64,000 nucleotides of DNA from Sedimenticola selenatireducens (lineage in GTDB: Bacteria; Pseudomonadota; Gammaproteobacteria; Chromatiales; Chromatiaceae): assembly GCF_007625115.1 (NCBI RefSeq), contig NZ_VMNH01000011.1:1-64000 (forward strand). The letters run 5' to 3'. The notes beneath the pieces are model-generated. The model did no database searches and was not told where the DNA came from. It worked only from the letters and a program-made list of their open reading frames with translations. The first letter of the stretch is position 1, and each line of letters starts with the position of its first letter. The position numbers and the translations under genes were made by a program. Positions 46,275 through 55,207 of the stretch are shown in pieces.

Positions 46275-47243
46275 TCATCCAGGGAAGTCTGGGAGAAGCG
46301 CTTCAGCCAGACGTTGTAGCGTTGTTTCAATATCACGCTTGTTAAATCGCAAGTTCAACGCCACATGGTTGATGCCAATCGCTTCCAGTGATTTCAAATA
46401 AGCTCGAAGATGATTAACTCCCGACCGGAATCCCAGATGGATGGGCTCCGGAGGAGCGTCGGACGATTCGACCAGATCGATGTATAGCGACTGCACTGCT
46501 GGCTTGGCAGGACCACCCACGGCCTCAACGCGCGCGCGCCAATCGCTAATGATTTTCCCCTGCGCGATTACATTGCGGGGATAGGTTATCCAGCCCTCAC
46601 CATTACGCGCAATCCAGTCCGGGTCTTGCTGGCTGCCACCCGTGATGAGCAAAGGCAGTTTTCCCAACACGGGTTTGGGTAGCATGTCCATGCCACCATA
46701 GGGACTACCATATATATTCTCGAACGAGGGTGCGTCATCCCACATGCGGTTTATATATTCAAAGCTTGCGCGAAAACGCTCACTACGATCATCAAAGTTC
46801 ATATTAAGCGCTGGGTACTCTTCTGGTCGATCACCTGAAGCAATACCCAGGATGAGTCGCCCACCGGATAACAGATCAACACTGGCCGCTGCCTTAGCCA
46901 CATGTGCCGGATGGCGCAGTGGTAGCACGATACTTGCGACACCCAAGGCAATGCGCTCCGTCTGACCTGCCAACAAACCCAGGTAGACGAAAGGATCAAA
47001 CAGTTGTCCGGCATCTCCAAATGTTGGTACGTTAAACGGCACGTCTCGCAACCAGATGGCCGAAAAACCCAGCGTCTCAGCCAGCTGTACTCGCTCAATA
47101 TGCCGAATCATGCGAGGCACTGGGCCCGTTGAGTAAGACTCCAGCGGCGCCACCAAACCTAGGCTCAACCGTTTCGGACGGAACGTGGTGTTGTATCCCC
47201 GGTTGATAGCCTGGAATTCAGTACTATCGACTAGCGTTGGCAT
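46275..47243 (-). CDS. LLM-class flavin-dependent oxidoreductase
   Basis: A 322-residue luciferase-like monooxygenase. The start MPTLVDS at 47243 has GGAG 7 bases upstream; a longer frame to 47381 lacks support and overlaps the upstream gene. The TIM-barrel segments LGFSAIWLRDVPFNVP, RIALGVASIVLPLRHP and GRLILGIASGDRP are typical. It would use reduced FMN to oxidise an unknown small substrate. Part of the redox cluster under the divergent LysR. Confidence 0.87.
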   Translation of the reverse strand: MPTLVDSTEFQAINRGYNTTFRPKRLSLGLVAPLESYSTGPVPRMIRHIERVQLAETLGFSAIWLRDVPFNVPTFGDAGQLFDPFVYLGLLAGQTERIALGVASIVLPLRHPAHVAKAAASVDLLSGGRLILGIASGDRPEEYPALNMNFDDRSERFRASFEYINRMWDDAPSFENIYGSPYGGMDMLPKPVLGKLPLLITGGSQQDPDWIARNGEGWITYPRNVIAQGKIISDWRARVEAVGGPAKPAVQSLYIDLVESSDAPPEPIHLGFRSGVNHLRAYLKSLEAIGINHVALNLRFNKRDIETTLQRLAEALLPDFPG

Positions 47244-47278
47244 TTTGAGCTCCGTTGAAAGAATACTCCGAATAACGC

Positions 47279-47569
47279 TTAAGCAATTTGCACCATCTCG
47301 TTCAGAGTAAAGAGTTCTACCGCGCCATCTGTTGCAGCCATATAATTCTTTAAGTGCTGGCTGTTCATGTGCGCCTCCCACAATTCATGCGATGCCCAAT
47401 TCTCATAAAACAGGAAATGAGCCGGGTTTTCATTATCCTGATGCAAATCATAATTAATGCAGCCTTCCTCAGCACGGGTAACATCGATCAACTTTTTAAG
47501 TTCAGCTTTCACCCGATCTATCTGATCAGCTTTGGCAGTGACATTTGCAACGATAGTTAATTTTTCCAC
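47279..47569 (-). CDS. antibiotic-biosynthesis-monooxygenase-fold (quinol monooxygenase) protein
   Basis: 96 residues from a GTG at 47569, preceded by GAGGAA at about 5 bases; a longer frame upstream is unsupported. The ABM fold is recognisable: LTIVANVTAKADQIDRVKAEL, EEGCINYDLHQD, FLFYENWASHELWEAH. It is like YgiN, a quinol monooxygenase that works without cofactor. Its neighbours, a nitroreductase and LLM enzyme, fit quinone or electrophile detoxification. Confidence 0.85.
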   Translation of the reverse strand: MEKLTIVANVTAKADQIDRVKAELKKLIDVTRAEEGCINYDLHQDNENPAHFLFYENWASHELWEAHMNSQHLKNYMAATDGAVELFTLNEMVQIA

Positions 47570-47603
47570 ATTATTTCCTCTATTACAGTTAGCTGATTTG
47601 ATC

Positions 47604-48323
47604 TCATACCCAGCTGACAACAGCTTCCATCTTACGACGAGTCTTGGGGAACACTGGTCCGTCAGCACGATAACCAAAGGCCCCCATAACAGCAGGTTTG
47701 TAAAGTTTAGGGTCTATACCAAAGCGCTCTTCAAGAACAGCGATGGTTTTGCCCATCTCGAATCCTTCGATTGGGCATGAATCAATACCCATCAGCGCAG
47801 CAACCGTCATCATGTTGCCAAGCGCGATGTAGGCCTGACGTGCCGACCAATCGACAATCTGGCGGTCACCCTCAATATGAAAATCATGCTCTTGGAATTT
47901 CTGAAAAGCATCGTTAATGAATCCGATCACCTCATCCGGGAGTTGTTTAACCTCCTTCATGTGTTTTTGCTGATAATCTGAATGGTGCGCCATCGTCGCC
48001 CCGGTATGTGCCAGGAAGATACAAAAATGGCTGGCTGTACCAAGCTGCCCAGCAGTCCCATTGGTGGCACCATTTGCCCCCCAAGCAAACTCACGAAACA
48101 GCTCACGCTTTTCAGTACTTTGGATAACCAAAAGCTGCCACGGCTCCATTCCGAAAGAACTTGGAGAGAGGCGTGCCGTTTCCAGGATCGTGTTGAACTC
48201 GCTCTCACTGATCTTGGCCTCTGAATCAAAGACTTTTGTGGCATGGCGGAAGTTATTGGCTTCCATGATCTGAGCTTGAATGTCATTCATTGTCATCGAC
48301 TTAATCTCTTGAGCAATGCTCAT
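47604..48323 (-). CDS. nitroreductase-family NAD(P)H oxidoreductase
   Basis: About 239 residues. Of three consecutive ATGs (48329, 48326, 48323) the last is best spaced from GGAGA. FMN-binding features include RHATKVFD, RLSPSSFGMEPWQL and GIDSCPIEGFEM. It probably reduces quinones or nitroaromatics by two electrons, like NfsB. First gene of the redox cluster, divergent from a LysR regulator at 48474. Confidence 0.88.
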   Translation of the reverse strand: MSIAQEIKSMTMNDIQAQIMEANNFRHATKVFDSEAKISESEFNTILETARLSPSSFGMEPWQLLVIQSTEKRELFREFAWGANGATNGTAGQLGTASHFCIFLAHTGATMAHHSDYQQKHMKEVKQLPDEVIGFINDAFQKFQEHDFHIEGDRQIVDWSARQAYIALGNMMTVAALMGIDSCPIEGFEMGKTIAVLEERFGIDPKLYKPAVMGAFGYRADGPVFPKTRRKMEAVVSWV

Positions 48324-48473
48324 CATCATTCTCCAGTTAAATAATCCCTGCAGTAGGGAAGCCAGTAGTCCACAGGGTCAAATCCAGTGGCTATCTGAGC
48401 GAAATAGTAATCCTTGATTACCCATTGAAAAACAGCATAATGGAAGAATCATTTTCTAATATTTTTTGATAAT

Positions 48474-49409
48474 ATGCTGCTAGAAGACCTTCTCGTCATC
48501 CAAAAAGTGGCTGAATTCCGCAGTATTACTGCAGCTGCCACTGATTTGGATATGCGTGTAGCGACGGCCAGTGCCGCACTCAAACGTGTGGAGAGTGCGT
48601 TAGGCGTGGAGTTGTTCATCCGCACAACGCGTCAGCTTCGACTCTCCAGTGCAGGTGAAAAGTATATTCCCCAGTGTAACCAGGCCCTGCTGATGCTGGA
48701 GCAGGCCAAACAGAACATGAAAGATGATCTGGATATTGTTGATGGTGAACTGCGTATCTCACTGGCCTCTGATTTGGGACGAAATCTGGTGACTTCCTGG
48801 CTGGATGAGTTCATGGAAACCTATCCAAGCATCACGTTAAGAACACACATCAGTGACAGTAATATCGACTTTTACCGCGACTCGGTTGATATTGCCCTGC
48901 GCTATGGTTCGCCGGATGATGCCAATCTTTATGGATTCAAGATCTGTAATGTCCCAGGCCTACTCTGTGCTACACAGGAGTACCTTGAAAAATATGGCAC
49001 GCCCAAGCACCCTTCCGATCTGGAGTCTCATAACGGCCTTTTTTACCAGCTTTACAATATCACTCACGATAACTGGACGTTCTCGCACCGTGACGAGGAG
49101 TACAAAATCAAGATGAGTGGTAACCGCGTATCCAATGATGGTGATCTCGTCAGACGCTGGTGTGTCGCAGGCAAAGGAATTGCCGTTAAATCCTGTCTCG
49201 ACATGTCCAATGATCTTTTATCAGGAAAGGTTGTTAGCGTCATGTCTGAGTTTAAACCCAGATCGACTGAACTATGGCTCATCTGCCCGAGTCGACAATC
49301 GATTACACCTGCAGTCCGATTGCTCAGAGATACCTTTAAAGAGAAATGCACCGGCATACTGAATCAACTAATCAAAAAGGGAATTATAGATGACAGCGCA
49401 CTTGCCTAG
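48474..49409 (+). CDS. LysR-family transcriptional regulator
   Basis: A 311-residue LysR regulator: N-terminal winged HTH (SITAAATDLDMRVATASAALKRVESALGVELF) and a periplasmic-binding-like effector domain from about residue 90. It has no clear ribosome binding site. It is divergent from the nitroreductase-led cluster with a 150-base gap, so it probably controls those genes in response to an electrophile or quinone. Confidence 0.9.
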   Translation: MLLEDLLVIQKVAEFRSITAAATDLDMRVATASAALKRVESALGVELFIRTTRQLRLSSAGEKYIPQCNQALLMLEQAKQNMKDDLDIVDGELRISLASDLGRNLVTSWLDEFMETYPSITLRTHISDSNIDFYRDSVDIALRYGSPDDANLYGFKICNVPGLLCATQEYLEKYGTPKHPSDLESHNGLFYQLYNITHDNWTFSHRDEEYKIKMSGNRVSNDGDLVRRWCVAGKGIAVKSCLDMSNDLLSGKVVSVMSEFKPRSTELWLICPSRQSITPAVRLLRDTFKEKCTGILNQLIKKGIIDDSALA

Positions 49410-49498
49410 ACGTTGGCAGGCATCATAAATGGAAGGATTCAAATGTTAATCTTGATGTCTGCAGATGGGCTAATAGCTGAGCACGTGACTGCTCTGAC

Positions 49499-50005
49499 TT
49501 AATCTTCCAGCGCCGTCTCAAAGGCCTTTACTACATCCTGGAATTGAACACGATTTGCTTCATTCAACGCCATCAAGGCACGATGTGCTTCTAGAAGGAG
49601 TTGTGTGGTTTTGACATCACCCGAGGTAGTGACTGGGATTTCTGAAAGCTTAGCTAGCGCACCCTCTCGGGTTTCAACAATATCAAATACTCGATCAAAA
49701 CCGACCGCTTCCAATAATTCATTAATATCAGGTTGATCTGATATTAATGTCACCTTGGGCAGACCCTCTTTCTGCATGACTCTTGCCAAACGCGCCAAGA
49801 TACCCAGATTGGTGCTATCAACACTTTCAGCTTGCGTAAGATCCACAACAAAACCCTTAAGATCTTTTTTGTCCATTAGCGTTTGCAGATAGCGATCCAA
49901 CGCCACGCAGAGGGTATGCCTTATATCACCCTTATAACAGAGGATCTCCACACCATCCTGCGATCCATGCAATATCTGACCGCTACTATTCATCATTTCC
50001 ACCAT
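49499..50005 (-). CDS. STAS-domain anti-sigma factor antagonist
   Basis: A 168-residue protein with a STAS domain (about 10-115). The phosphorylatable Ser lies in SVDSTNLGIL near residue 63. A helical extension (about 120-168) follows. It overlaps the phosphatase gene by 20 bases and is likely its substrate, as in the HsbR-HsbA pair of Pseudomonas, where the antagonist regulates FlgM or c-di-GMP production. The start could instead be 49996 or 49993. Confidence 0.85.
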   Translation of the reverse strand: MVEMMNSSGQILHGSQDGVEILCYKGDIRHTLCVALDRYLQTLMDKKDLKGFVVDLTQAESVDSTNLGILARLARVMQKEGLPKVTLISDQPDINELLEAVGFDRVFDIVETREGALAKLSEIPVTTSGDVKTTQLLLEAHRALMALNEANRVQFQDVVKAFETALED

Positions 50006-51173
50006 GCACTATGGATAAAAAGGCTATATCATCAGGTATCTCATCGAGTCCTTCAATATTGAAGCGTTCTATCAAATCATCAATCTCAGGACTGCCATCA
50101 GCGACCATCTGCAATAACCACTCCGTTCTTCTACGAGCTGAATCCCTGGGAAACAACTCAAGGATGCCATCTGAAATCATCAACATCTGCTTAACAGGTG
50201 TGAAATCGATTTCGTGCTGCATGAAGATGGAATCTTCAAACAAGCCGACCGGCTTATCATGACTTGTGAGCGTGCTAATGCCTTCATTACTAAAAAGCAT
50301 CGGATATGGAAACTGTCCGCCTGAACAGAAACGTAAGCGTTGTTCCCGAAGATCCAGCACACCATAGAATATGGTCAGATATTTCTCGATGGGAGAGAGG
50401 TAGAGCGCCCGATTCAGATGATCCAACATTTCCCCAGGTTGTCTAATAATATCTTCCTGATCACGCTGAAAAGCATCCAAGTGCTTTTCAAACAAAGTCT
50501 TCAGCATCACGGTCACAAAGGCAGAAGCCGCTCCGTGTCCGGAGATATCGGCAATGTAAAAACCAACCTCATGATCGCCTATGGGAAAATAATCGACAAA
50601 ATCCCCGCTCAACAGGAGCGAAGGAAAAAGCTGGCGGCGAAACTCATAATCACCAAACCGGGCCCTGGGAGGCGGTAGCAAACTGGATTGTAGCGCCCGT
50701 GCAGCTTCTTCATCCTCTCTCAGTTGCCCCAACGCCACAGAAAGCTCAATATTCAGCGTCTCCAGATGCTTTTGATACGCCCGGTTCTCTTGGATCAATC
50801 GCGCCCGATTCAAGGCCCGTTCAATAGCCGTATCCAGAATCTGAAAATCCACAATGGGCTTGGTGATGTAGTCCCAAGCCCCACGCTTCAGGGCCTGGAT
50901 CGCGTCCGCAACCTGATTAGCCCCGGAAACAATAATAATCGGTGTATCAGGTGAACGCTCCGCAAGTGTCGAAAGAACATCCAGCCCATCCATTCCTGGT
51001 AAGCGCAAATCACAAAGCACCAGGTCAGGTTTCGTCTCATCGAACAGCGCAATCCCTTCGCGGCCGCTGGAGGCTTCTATATAGTCATACTCCAGATCTT
51101 CAAGATGTGCCACCAAGCTCCGCCTGACAGCCATTTCATCTTCTATCGTGAGTATTTTTACCACCGCTCCCAT
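49986..51173 (-). CDS. response regulator with SpoIIE/PP2C phosphatase
   Basis: About 395 residues from the ATG at 51173. A receiver domain (phospho-acceptor Asp in LVLCDLRLPGMDG, Lys in YITKP) is followed by a coiled coil (about 120-170) and a PP2C-type SpoIIE phosphatase (LLSGDFVDYF, FYIADISGHGAASA, MLMISDGILELF). Phosphorylation should control dephosphorylation of the STAS partner encoded next. A typical partner-switching module, HsbR-like; a kinase for the STAS protein is not adjacent. Confidence 0.88.
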   Translation of the reverse strand: MGAVVKILTIEDEMAVRRSLVAHLEDLEYDYIEASSGREGIALFDETKPDLVLCDLRLPGMDGLDVLSTLAERSPDTPIIIVSGANQVADAIQALKRGAWDYITKPIVDFQILDTAIERALNRARLIQENRAYQKHLETLNIELSVALGQLREDEEAARALQSSLLPPPRARFGDYEFRRQLFPSLLLSGDFVDYFPIGDHEVGFYIADISGHGAASAFVTVMLKTLFEKHLDAFQRDQEDIIRQPGEMLDHLNRALYLSPIEKYLTIFYGVLDLREQRLRFCSGGQFPYPMLFSNEGISTLTSHDKPVGLFEDSIFMQHEIDFTPVKQMLMISDGILELFPRDSARRRTEWLLQMVADGSPEIDDLIERFNIEGLDEIPDDIAFLSIVHGGNDE

Positions 51174-51404
51174 TATTAATCTGCCAACCCTAAACTGAAA
51201 TCCCAAAAAGTAATGCCCATTTGTGGACCACCCACCGATTTTATTAAGCTATCTAGTAAGTTTAGACAGCATCTAACCTGACAGGGTAGTTTATATTGAC
51301 GAAAGCGTGGTTTTATTTACTGATGGGGCAAACAAAAGGCCCTTATCTAGCCTGTTCAGGCGTTGGAGTGGTTCTGAATGCACAAAAACGGCCGTTTCTC
51401 AGGA

Positions 51405-51431
51405 CAGCACAGAGGCATGGCTTCTGTGCTG
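51405..51431. repeat. 9-bp stem hairpin downstream of the DUF1127 gene
   Basis: CAGCACAGA and TCTGTGCTG are separated by 9 bases. It lies 17 bases past the stop of the DUF1127 gene and has no T-run; transcript stabilisation is possible. A second small palindrome, AAACGGCCGTTT, is at 51386-51397. Confidence 0.5.
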
Positions 51432-51447
51432 CTGCAAGTTCTGAGCC

Positions 51448-51711
51448 TCACCATTTGACACCCCTTTCATCCCAAAAGGGTCTGATGGCTTCTCTTTCGG
51501 CATCCGCACGACTAATACCAATATCCTTGAGCATATAATCACTCATACTCATGAGTTGGTATCGCTGCCTTGACAATATACGCCATCTATCCAATCTGTT
51601 CGCCAGCAATATCAATAGTGTACGCAGGCTGAAAATTTTTACAGCCACCTCTTCACCTGAGCAACATCCGCCACCTGAAATGGCTTGCCCTGCATAAATG
51701 AGTTTTTTCAT
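51448..51711 (-). CDS. DUF1127 (YjiS-like) small protein
   Basis: 87 residues. The C-terminal half is the DUF1127 domain: a basic helix (LANRLDRWRILSRQR) followed by the hallmark SDYMLKDIGISRADAEREA. The N terminus has a Cys-Cys in GGGCCSGEE. DUF1127 proteins are small and basic; some bind RNA and tune phosphate or arginine metabolism in alphaproteobacteria. It is divergent from a LysR regulator, a common arrangement for DUF1127 genes. Confidence 0.85.
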   Translation of the reverse strand: MKKLIYAGQAISGGGCCSGEEVAVKIFSLRTLLILLANRLDRWRILSRQRYQLMSMSDYMLKDIGISRADAEREAIRPFWDERGVKW

Positions 51712-51836
51712 AGTGCCTCCTAATCGGGAAAATCCAATACGTTGAATACCTGTTGCAGAAAGTCTGGGCTCATGCTAAAGATTAATCTAACGAATAGTTT
51801 TGATTGAATACATCAATAGAACTGATGGATTAAAAT

Positions 51837-52709
51837 ATGACACCCGTATTTGATAACGAGCTCCTCCGTACCTTTGTAGCCATTGCAGATTCAGGCGGAT
51901 TTACCCGGGCCGCCGAACAGGTACACCGCTCTCAATCAGCCGTCAGCATGCAGATGAAAAAACTGGAAGAGATGGTAGGCCGACCGCTTTTTGAAAAAGT
52001 GGGGCGCAGTATGGTACTCACATCCGATGGCGAGATTCTGCTCAACTATGCGAGACGGATACTCAGGCTTCACGATGAAGCGGTATCAACGCTGCAACAA
52101 CCCGATATGGTTGGTAGCGTTCGACTCGGTATCCCTGATGACTATGTAGCAGCCTTTATACCGCGCATCATGGCCCGATTTGCCAAATCTTATCCCATGG
52201 TTCAGGTTGAGGTGATCTGTAACCACAGCGAGCATCTGACCAAGGCTATTAAGGGCGGTGAAATTGATCTAGCTATTGTCACCACGGTTCCTGGCAGCAT
52301 GGAGGGTGAAATATTGCGGCGTGAGGCGACTGTCTGGGCAACATCAAAACATCACTTCATCCATGAGGAAGAGCCACTGCCTCTGGTACTTTTTCAACCG
52401 GGTTGCATCTTTCGCCATTGGGCAATGAAGGCGCTTGATAAGATTGATAAACCTTATCGTGTCGCCTATTCCAGCCCCAGTATTACTGGCATTGAGGCGA
52501 TCGTCGGTTGTGGGCTGGGCGTAACCGTGCTGGTCAACAGCATTGTGAACGACGCCATGCGTGTCCTGACAGCCGCTGAAGGATTTCCACTTTTGCCTGA
52601 ATCAGCAATCACACTGCTAAAAACCAAGACTTCATCTTCACCGGCTATTCAGTGTCTTTCAGAATACATCACTGAAGGCTTCCGTGACCATCAAGCCAAT
52701 GCCGCCTGA
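51837..52709 (+). CDS. LysR-family transcriptional regulator
   Basis: A 290-residue LysR regulator with the N-terminal HTH (GGFTRAAEQVHRSQSAVSMQMKKLEEMVGRPLFEK), followed by the effector-binding domain. It is divergent from the DUF1127 gene and probably regulates it. Target and ligand are unknown. It lies 49 bases before ribE but its role there is not evident. Confidence 0.9.
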   Translation: MTPVFDNELLRTFVAIADSGGFTRAAEQVHRSQSAVSMQMKKLEEMVGRPLFEKVGRSMVLTSDGEILLNYARRILRLHDEAVSTLQQPDMVGSVRLGIPDDYVAAFIPRIMARFAKSYPMVQVEVICNHSEHLTKAIKGGEIDLAIVTTVPGSMEGEILRREATVWATSKHHFIHEEEPLPLVLFQPGCIFRHWAMKALDKIDKPYRVAYSSPSITGIEAIVGCGLGVTVLVNSIVNDAMRVLTAAEGFPLLPESAITLLKTKTSSSPAIQCLSEYITEGFRDHQANAA

Positions 52710-52757
52710 TTGGTGCATGTTAAAATTGATTAGCTGTCATTCATAGGAGATCACTCG

Positions 52758-53369
52758 ATGTTCACCGGCATTATCCAGGGCACCGCAGAAATCATAAAAA
52801 TCGAAGCAAAAGAGCAGTTCCGTACCCATGTTATTCGACTACCAAAACAGTATATCGACGGCCTGGTAAACGGCGCATCGGTAGCCCATAACGGTTGCTG
52901 TCTTACAGTTACTGGAATCGAAGATGATCTCGTGTCATTTGATCTCATGCAAGAGACTCTGCGCGTCACCAATCTTGGCTTATTAAGTAAGGGTGACAAA
53001 GTAAACTTTGAACGGGCTGCACGCTTTGGTGACGAGATAGGCGGACACCAGATGTCGGGTCACATTCTCTGCATGGCCACGATCACCCGAATAATCCGAA
53101 GTGAAAACAATCGGCAAATCTGGTTTGAGATCCCACAGGAGTACACAGGATACATCTTTACCAAAGGGTATATTGGCATTGATGGCATAAGCCTGACGAT
53201 TGGAGAAGTGGTTGGCAATCAGTTTTGCGTCAACCTGATTCCCGAGACGCTAGAACGTACCAACATGGGCTTTAGAGCAGAACAGGATCAGGTGAATATA
53301 GAGATAGACCCACAGACACAGGCCATCGTGGATACGGTAGAGCGGGTACTGGCTGAAAGGAGAGATTAA
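52758..53369 (+). CDS. ribE: riboflavin synthase alpha subunit
   Basis: A 203-residue two-barrel lumazine-binding protein. [12 protein letters not shown] opens the N barrel, with [15 protein letters not shown] and the repeat [12 protein letters not shown] in the C barrel. It dismutates two 6,7-dimethyl-8-ribityllumazine molecules to riboflavin. Its N barrel and C barrel motifs match the E. coli RibC/RibE form. It stands alone; the usual ribBAH genes are not adjacent. Confidence 0.93.
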   Translation: MFTGIIQGTAEIIKIEAKEQFRTHVIRLPKQYIDGLVNGASVAHNGCCLTVTGIEDDLVSFDLMQETLRVTNLGLLSKGDKVNFERAARFGDEIGGHQMSGHILCMATITRIIRSENNRQIWFEIPQEYTGYIFTKGYIGIDGISLTIGEVVGNQFCVNLIPETLERTNMGFRAEQDQVNIEIDPQTQAIVDTVERVLAERRD

Positions 53370-53386
53370 TGCGGTTAGTCTCGACC

Positions 53387-53977
53387 TTAATCAGTCAGCA
53401 ACTGAGCAATTCGATTTTGCAGTACCGGTATCACCTCCTGCTCAAACCAGGGGTTACGCCGCAACCAGAGATTATTACGCGGACTGGGATGAGGTAGCGG
53501 TAAAAAAGCTGGCCAATATTCTTGCCAATGCGCCACAGTTTGGGTGAGATTGGATTTACGCATCTCTTTTAGGTGGTAGGCCTGCGCATACTGCCCAATG
53601 GCCAGCACCAACTGAATATTTGGGAGGTGCGCCAATAAACGCTCATGCCATTGTTTCGCACACTCTGGACGAGGCGGCAGATCACCGCGCTGCCCTGTAC
53701 CCGGATAGCAAAAACCCATCGGAATTATAGCAATACGTGTAGCATCATAAAATTGCTCACGATCAATGCCCATCCAAGATCGGAGGCGGTCTCCACTGGG
53801 GTCATTGAACGGTATGCCGGTTTCATGTACGCGTCTGCCGGGAGCCTGTCCCGCGATGAGAATGACGGCGCCTGGATCGGCGCGAAACACGGGATTACAA
53901 CCAGCGGGAAGATGATCACTGCAGAGTGTGCAGTGCTTAATATCTTGGACGAGTGAGTTAAAGGCTGTTTTGCCCAT
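53387..53977 (-). CDS. uracil-DNA glycosylase family protein
   Basis: About 196 residues from the ATG at 53977 (MGKTAFNSL); a longer frame to 54049 lacks a ribosome binding site. Family motifs: CTLCSDHLP near the start (a partial Fe-S-type pair), GQAPGRRVHETGIPFND (the motif-A-like region) and LPHPSPRNN (motif-B-like, with HPSPR). It is like the small UDG-family proteins whose uracil-excision activity is uncertain. Convergent with ribE. Confidence 0.85.
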   Translation of the reverse strand: MGKTAFNSLVQDIKHCTLCSDHLPAGCNPVFRADPGAVILIAGQAPGRRVHETGIPFNDPSGDRLRSWMGIDREQFYDATRIAIIPMGFCYPGTGQRGDLPPRPECAKQWHERLLAHLPNIQLVLAIGQYAQAYHLKEMRKSNLTQTVAHWQEYWPAFLPLPHPSPRNNLWLRRNPWFEQEVIPVLQNRIAQLLTD

Positions 53978-54110
53978 TCTGCCAATCTCTACAAAGAAGT
54001 CAGTATCGACGATAACAACTCCAGAGAGAAATGTGTAGCGAGACAACACCCGGAAGTGGGTGCTGCCTCACTATGAAAGATGCAGTCGCAGTACGAGCTT
54101 AAAAGAAGCG

Positions 54111-54593
54111 TTACATTCCAACGGCGACCGGAGGAGTTGCCGTCTTGCTGCCCGCCATATTGGCCTGGAATATGGCTTTATGGACATCACCCAGACTGAG
54201 CATGCCCTGCAGCACACCCGCTTCAGCAACAGGAATGCGTCTGAACTTATGACGCACCATCGTGGTAGCGGCTTGCAAGATGTGTTGATTTGGGGAAACA
54301 GTAATCACATCGGTCGCCATAAGATCTGACACCTTAAGATTCACCACATCTTTGTATTTATCCATCATGTTGGAATAGTCACCCGCACCCAAACCATCAG
54401 ACATCATATCCTCAAGGGTTGGGAACAAACGGTGGAACACATCTTTCTCGGCAATAAAGCCGACCATCTTCTCACCTTCCATCACGGGTAATCCACTGTA
54501 GCGATAGAGACACATCAGTGAAACGACTTCCAGAAGACCGGTATCCGGAGTAACTGTCCGTGGGGACTTGGTCATTATCTCTTTAACCTGCAT
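54111..54593 (-). CDS. CBS-domain pair protein
   Basis: 160 residues from the ATG at 54593, which has GGAGG 8 bases upstream; a TTG 15 bases earlier is less likely. Two CBS motifs (MTKSPRTVTPDTGLLEVVSLM and LMATDVITVSPNQHILQAATTM) form an adenine-nucleotide-binding module. Stand-alone CBS pairs often sense AMP/ATP or regulate partners. No partner can be named. Confidence 0.87.
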   Translation of the reverse strand: MQVKEIMTKSPRTVTPDTGLLEVVSLMCLYRYSGLPVMEGEKMVGFIAEKDVFHRLFPTLEDMMSDGLGAGDYSNMMDKYKDVVNLKVSDLMATDVITVSPNQHILQAATTMVRHKFRRIPVAEAGVLQGMLSLGDVHKAIFQANMAGSKTATPPVAVGM

Positions 54594-54882
54594 ATCATCA
54601 TCCTCCAATTAATCAGCACAACATCGGTTGTTAAATGCAACCCGTTCCAAACTACTGCGCTGTTGTTATTGTTATTACTAACGACGTATGACTACCTACA
54701 AAACCGACTCTCTTCACGCTATGAATGAGGTGATAAACAGCGGTTTTCACTTTCCGTCAGTATCGGCCTGAAACAGGGCTGACCCTAGTAATCGCTGATT
54801 TATCACCCCTTTGTCCACCCGGATTGTCTTTATGTGGTCATAAAATGCGGGGGATATATTATTAGATTTTTGTAATATACTC
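54594..54882. other. 289-bp intergenic stretch
   Basis: Between the CBS gene and nirD. It is AT-rich near nirD (54850-54885) and contains no convincing hairpin with T-run, no tRNA-like structure and no long reading frame. Confidence 0.5.
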
Positions 54883-55206
54883 TCAAATTCCCAACAAAAT
54901 CTGCTCACCTTCCATGCGCACTGGATAATTCCTCGTACAACCCACATCCGGCGCAACTGCTTCGCCATTTTCCAATTCAATCACCCAGTTATGCAGCGGA
55001 CAGGTCACACGATGACCGTGCAAGATACCTTCCGACAGAGGTCCTTGCTTATGCGGACAGCGATTGGAAAGTGCAAAAACCGTATCATCTGCCGCGCGAA
55101 AGACAGCAATCTCGTCATCCTTGGTTTGAACTACCCGCGAACCTAATCGCGGGATCTCTGACAGACGCCCAACTTCGACCCATTTTTCAGTCATTACTGC
55201 AGACAT
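54883..55206 (-). CDS. nirD: assimilatory nitrite reductase small subunit
   Basis: A 107-residue Rieske-type subunit. CPHKQGPLSEG and CPLHNW are the two cluster motifs; NirD proteins of other bacteria differ in whether they keep all ligands. The start MSAVMTEKW at 55206 follows GGAGAGTGAT. It pairs with NirB for NADH-dependent reduction of nitrite to ammonium. It lies one base after the nirB stop. Confidence 0.92.
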   Translation of the reverse strand: MSAVMTEKWVEVGRLSEIPRLGSRVVQTKDDEIAVFRAADDTVFALSNRCPHKQGPLSEGILHGHRVTCPLHNWVIELENGEAVAPDVGCTRNYPVRMEGEQILLGI

Positions 55207-55207
55207 A

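Noticed and set aside
51296-51538. 80-residue plus-strand frame near the DUF1127 gene
   Set aside because: No ribosome binding site, no recognisable family, and it overlaps the DUF1127 gene in the opposite direction.
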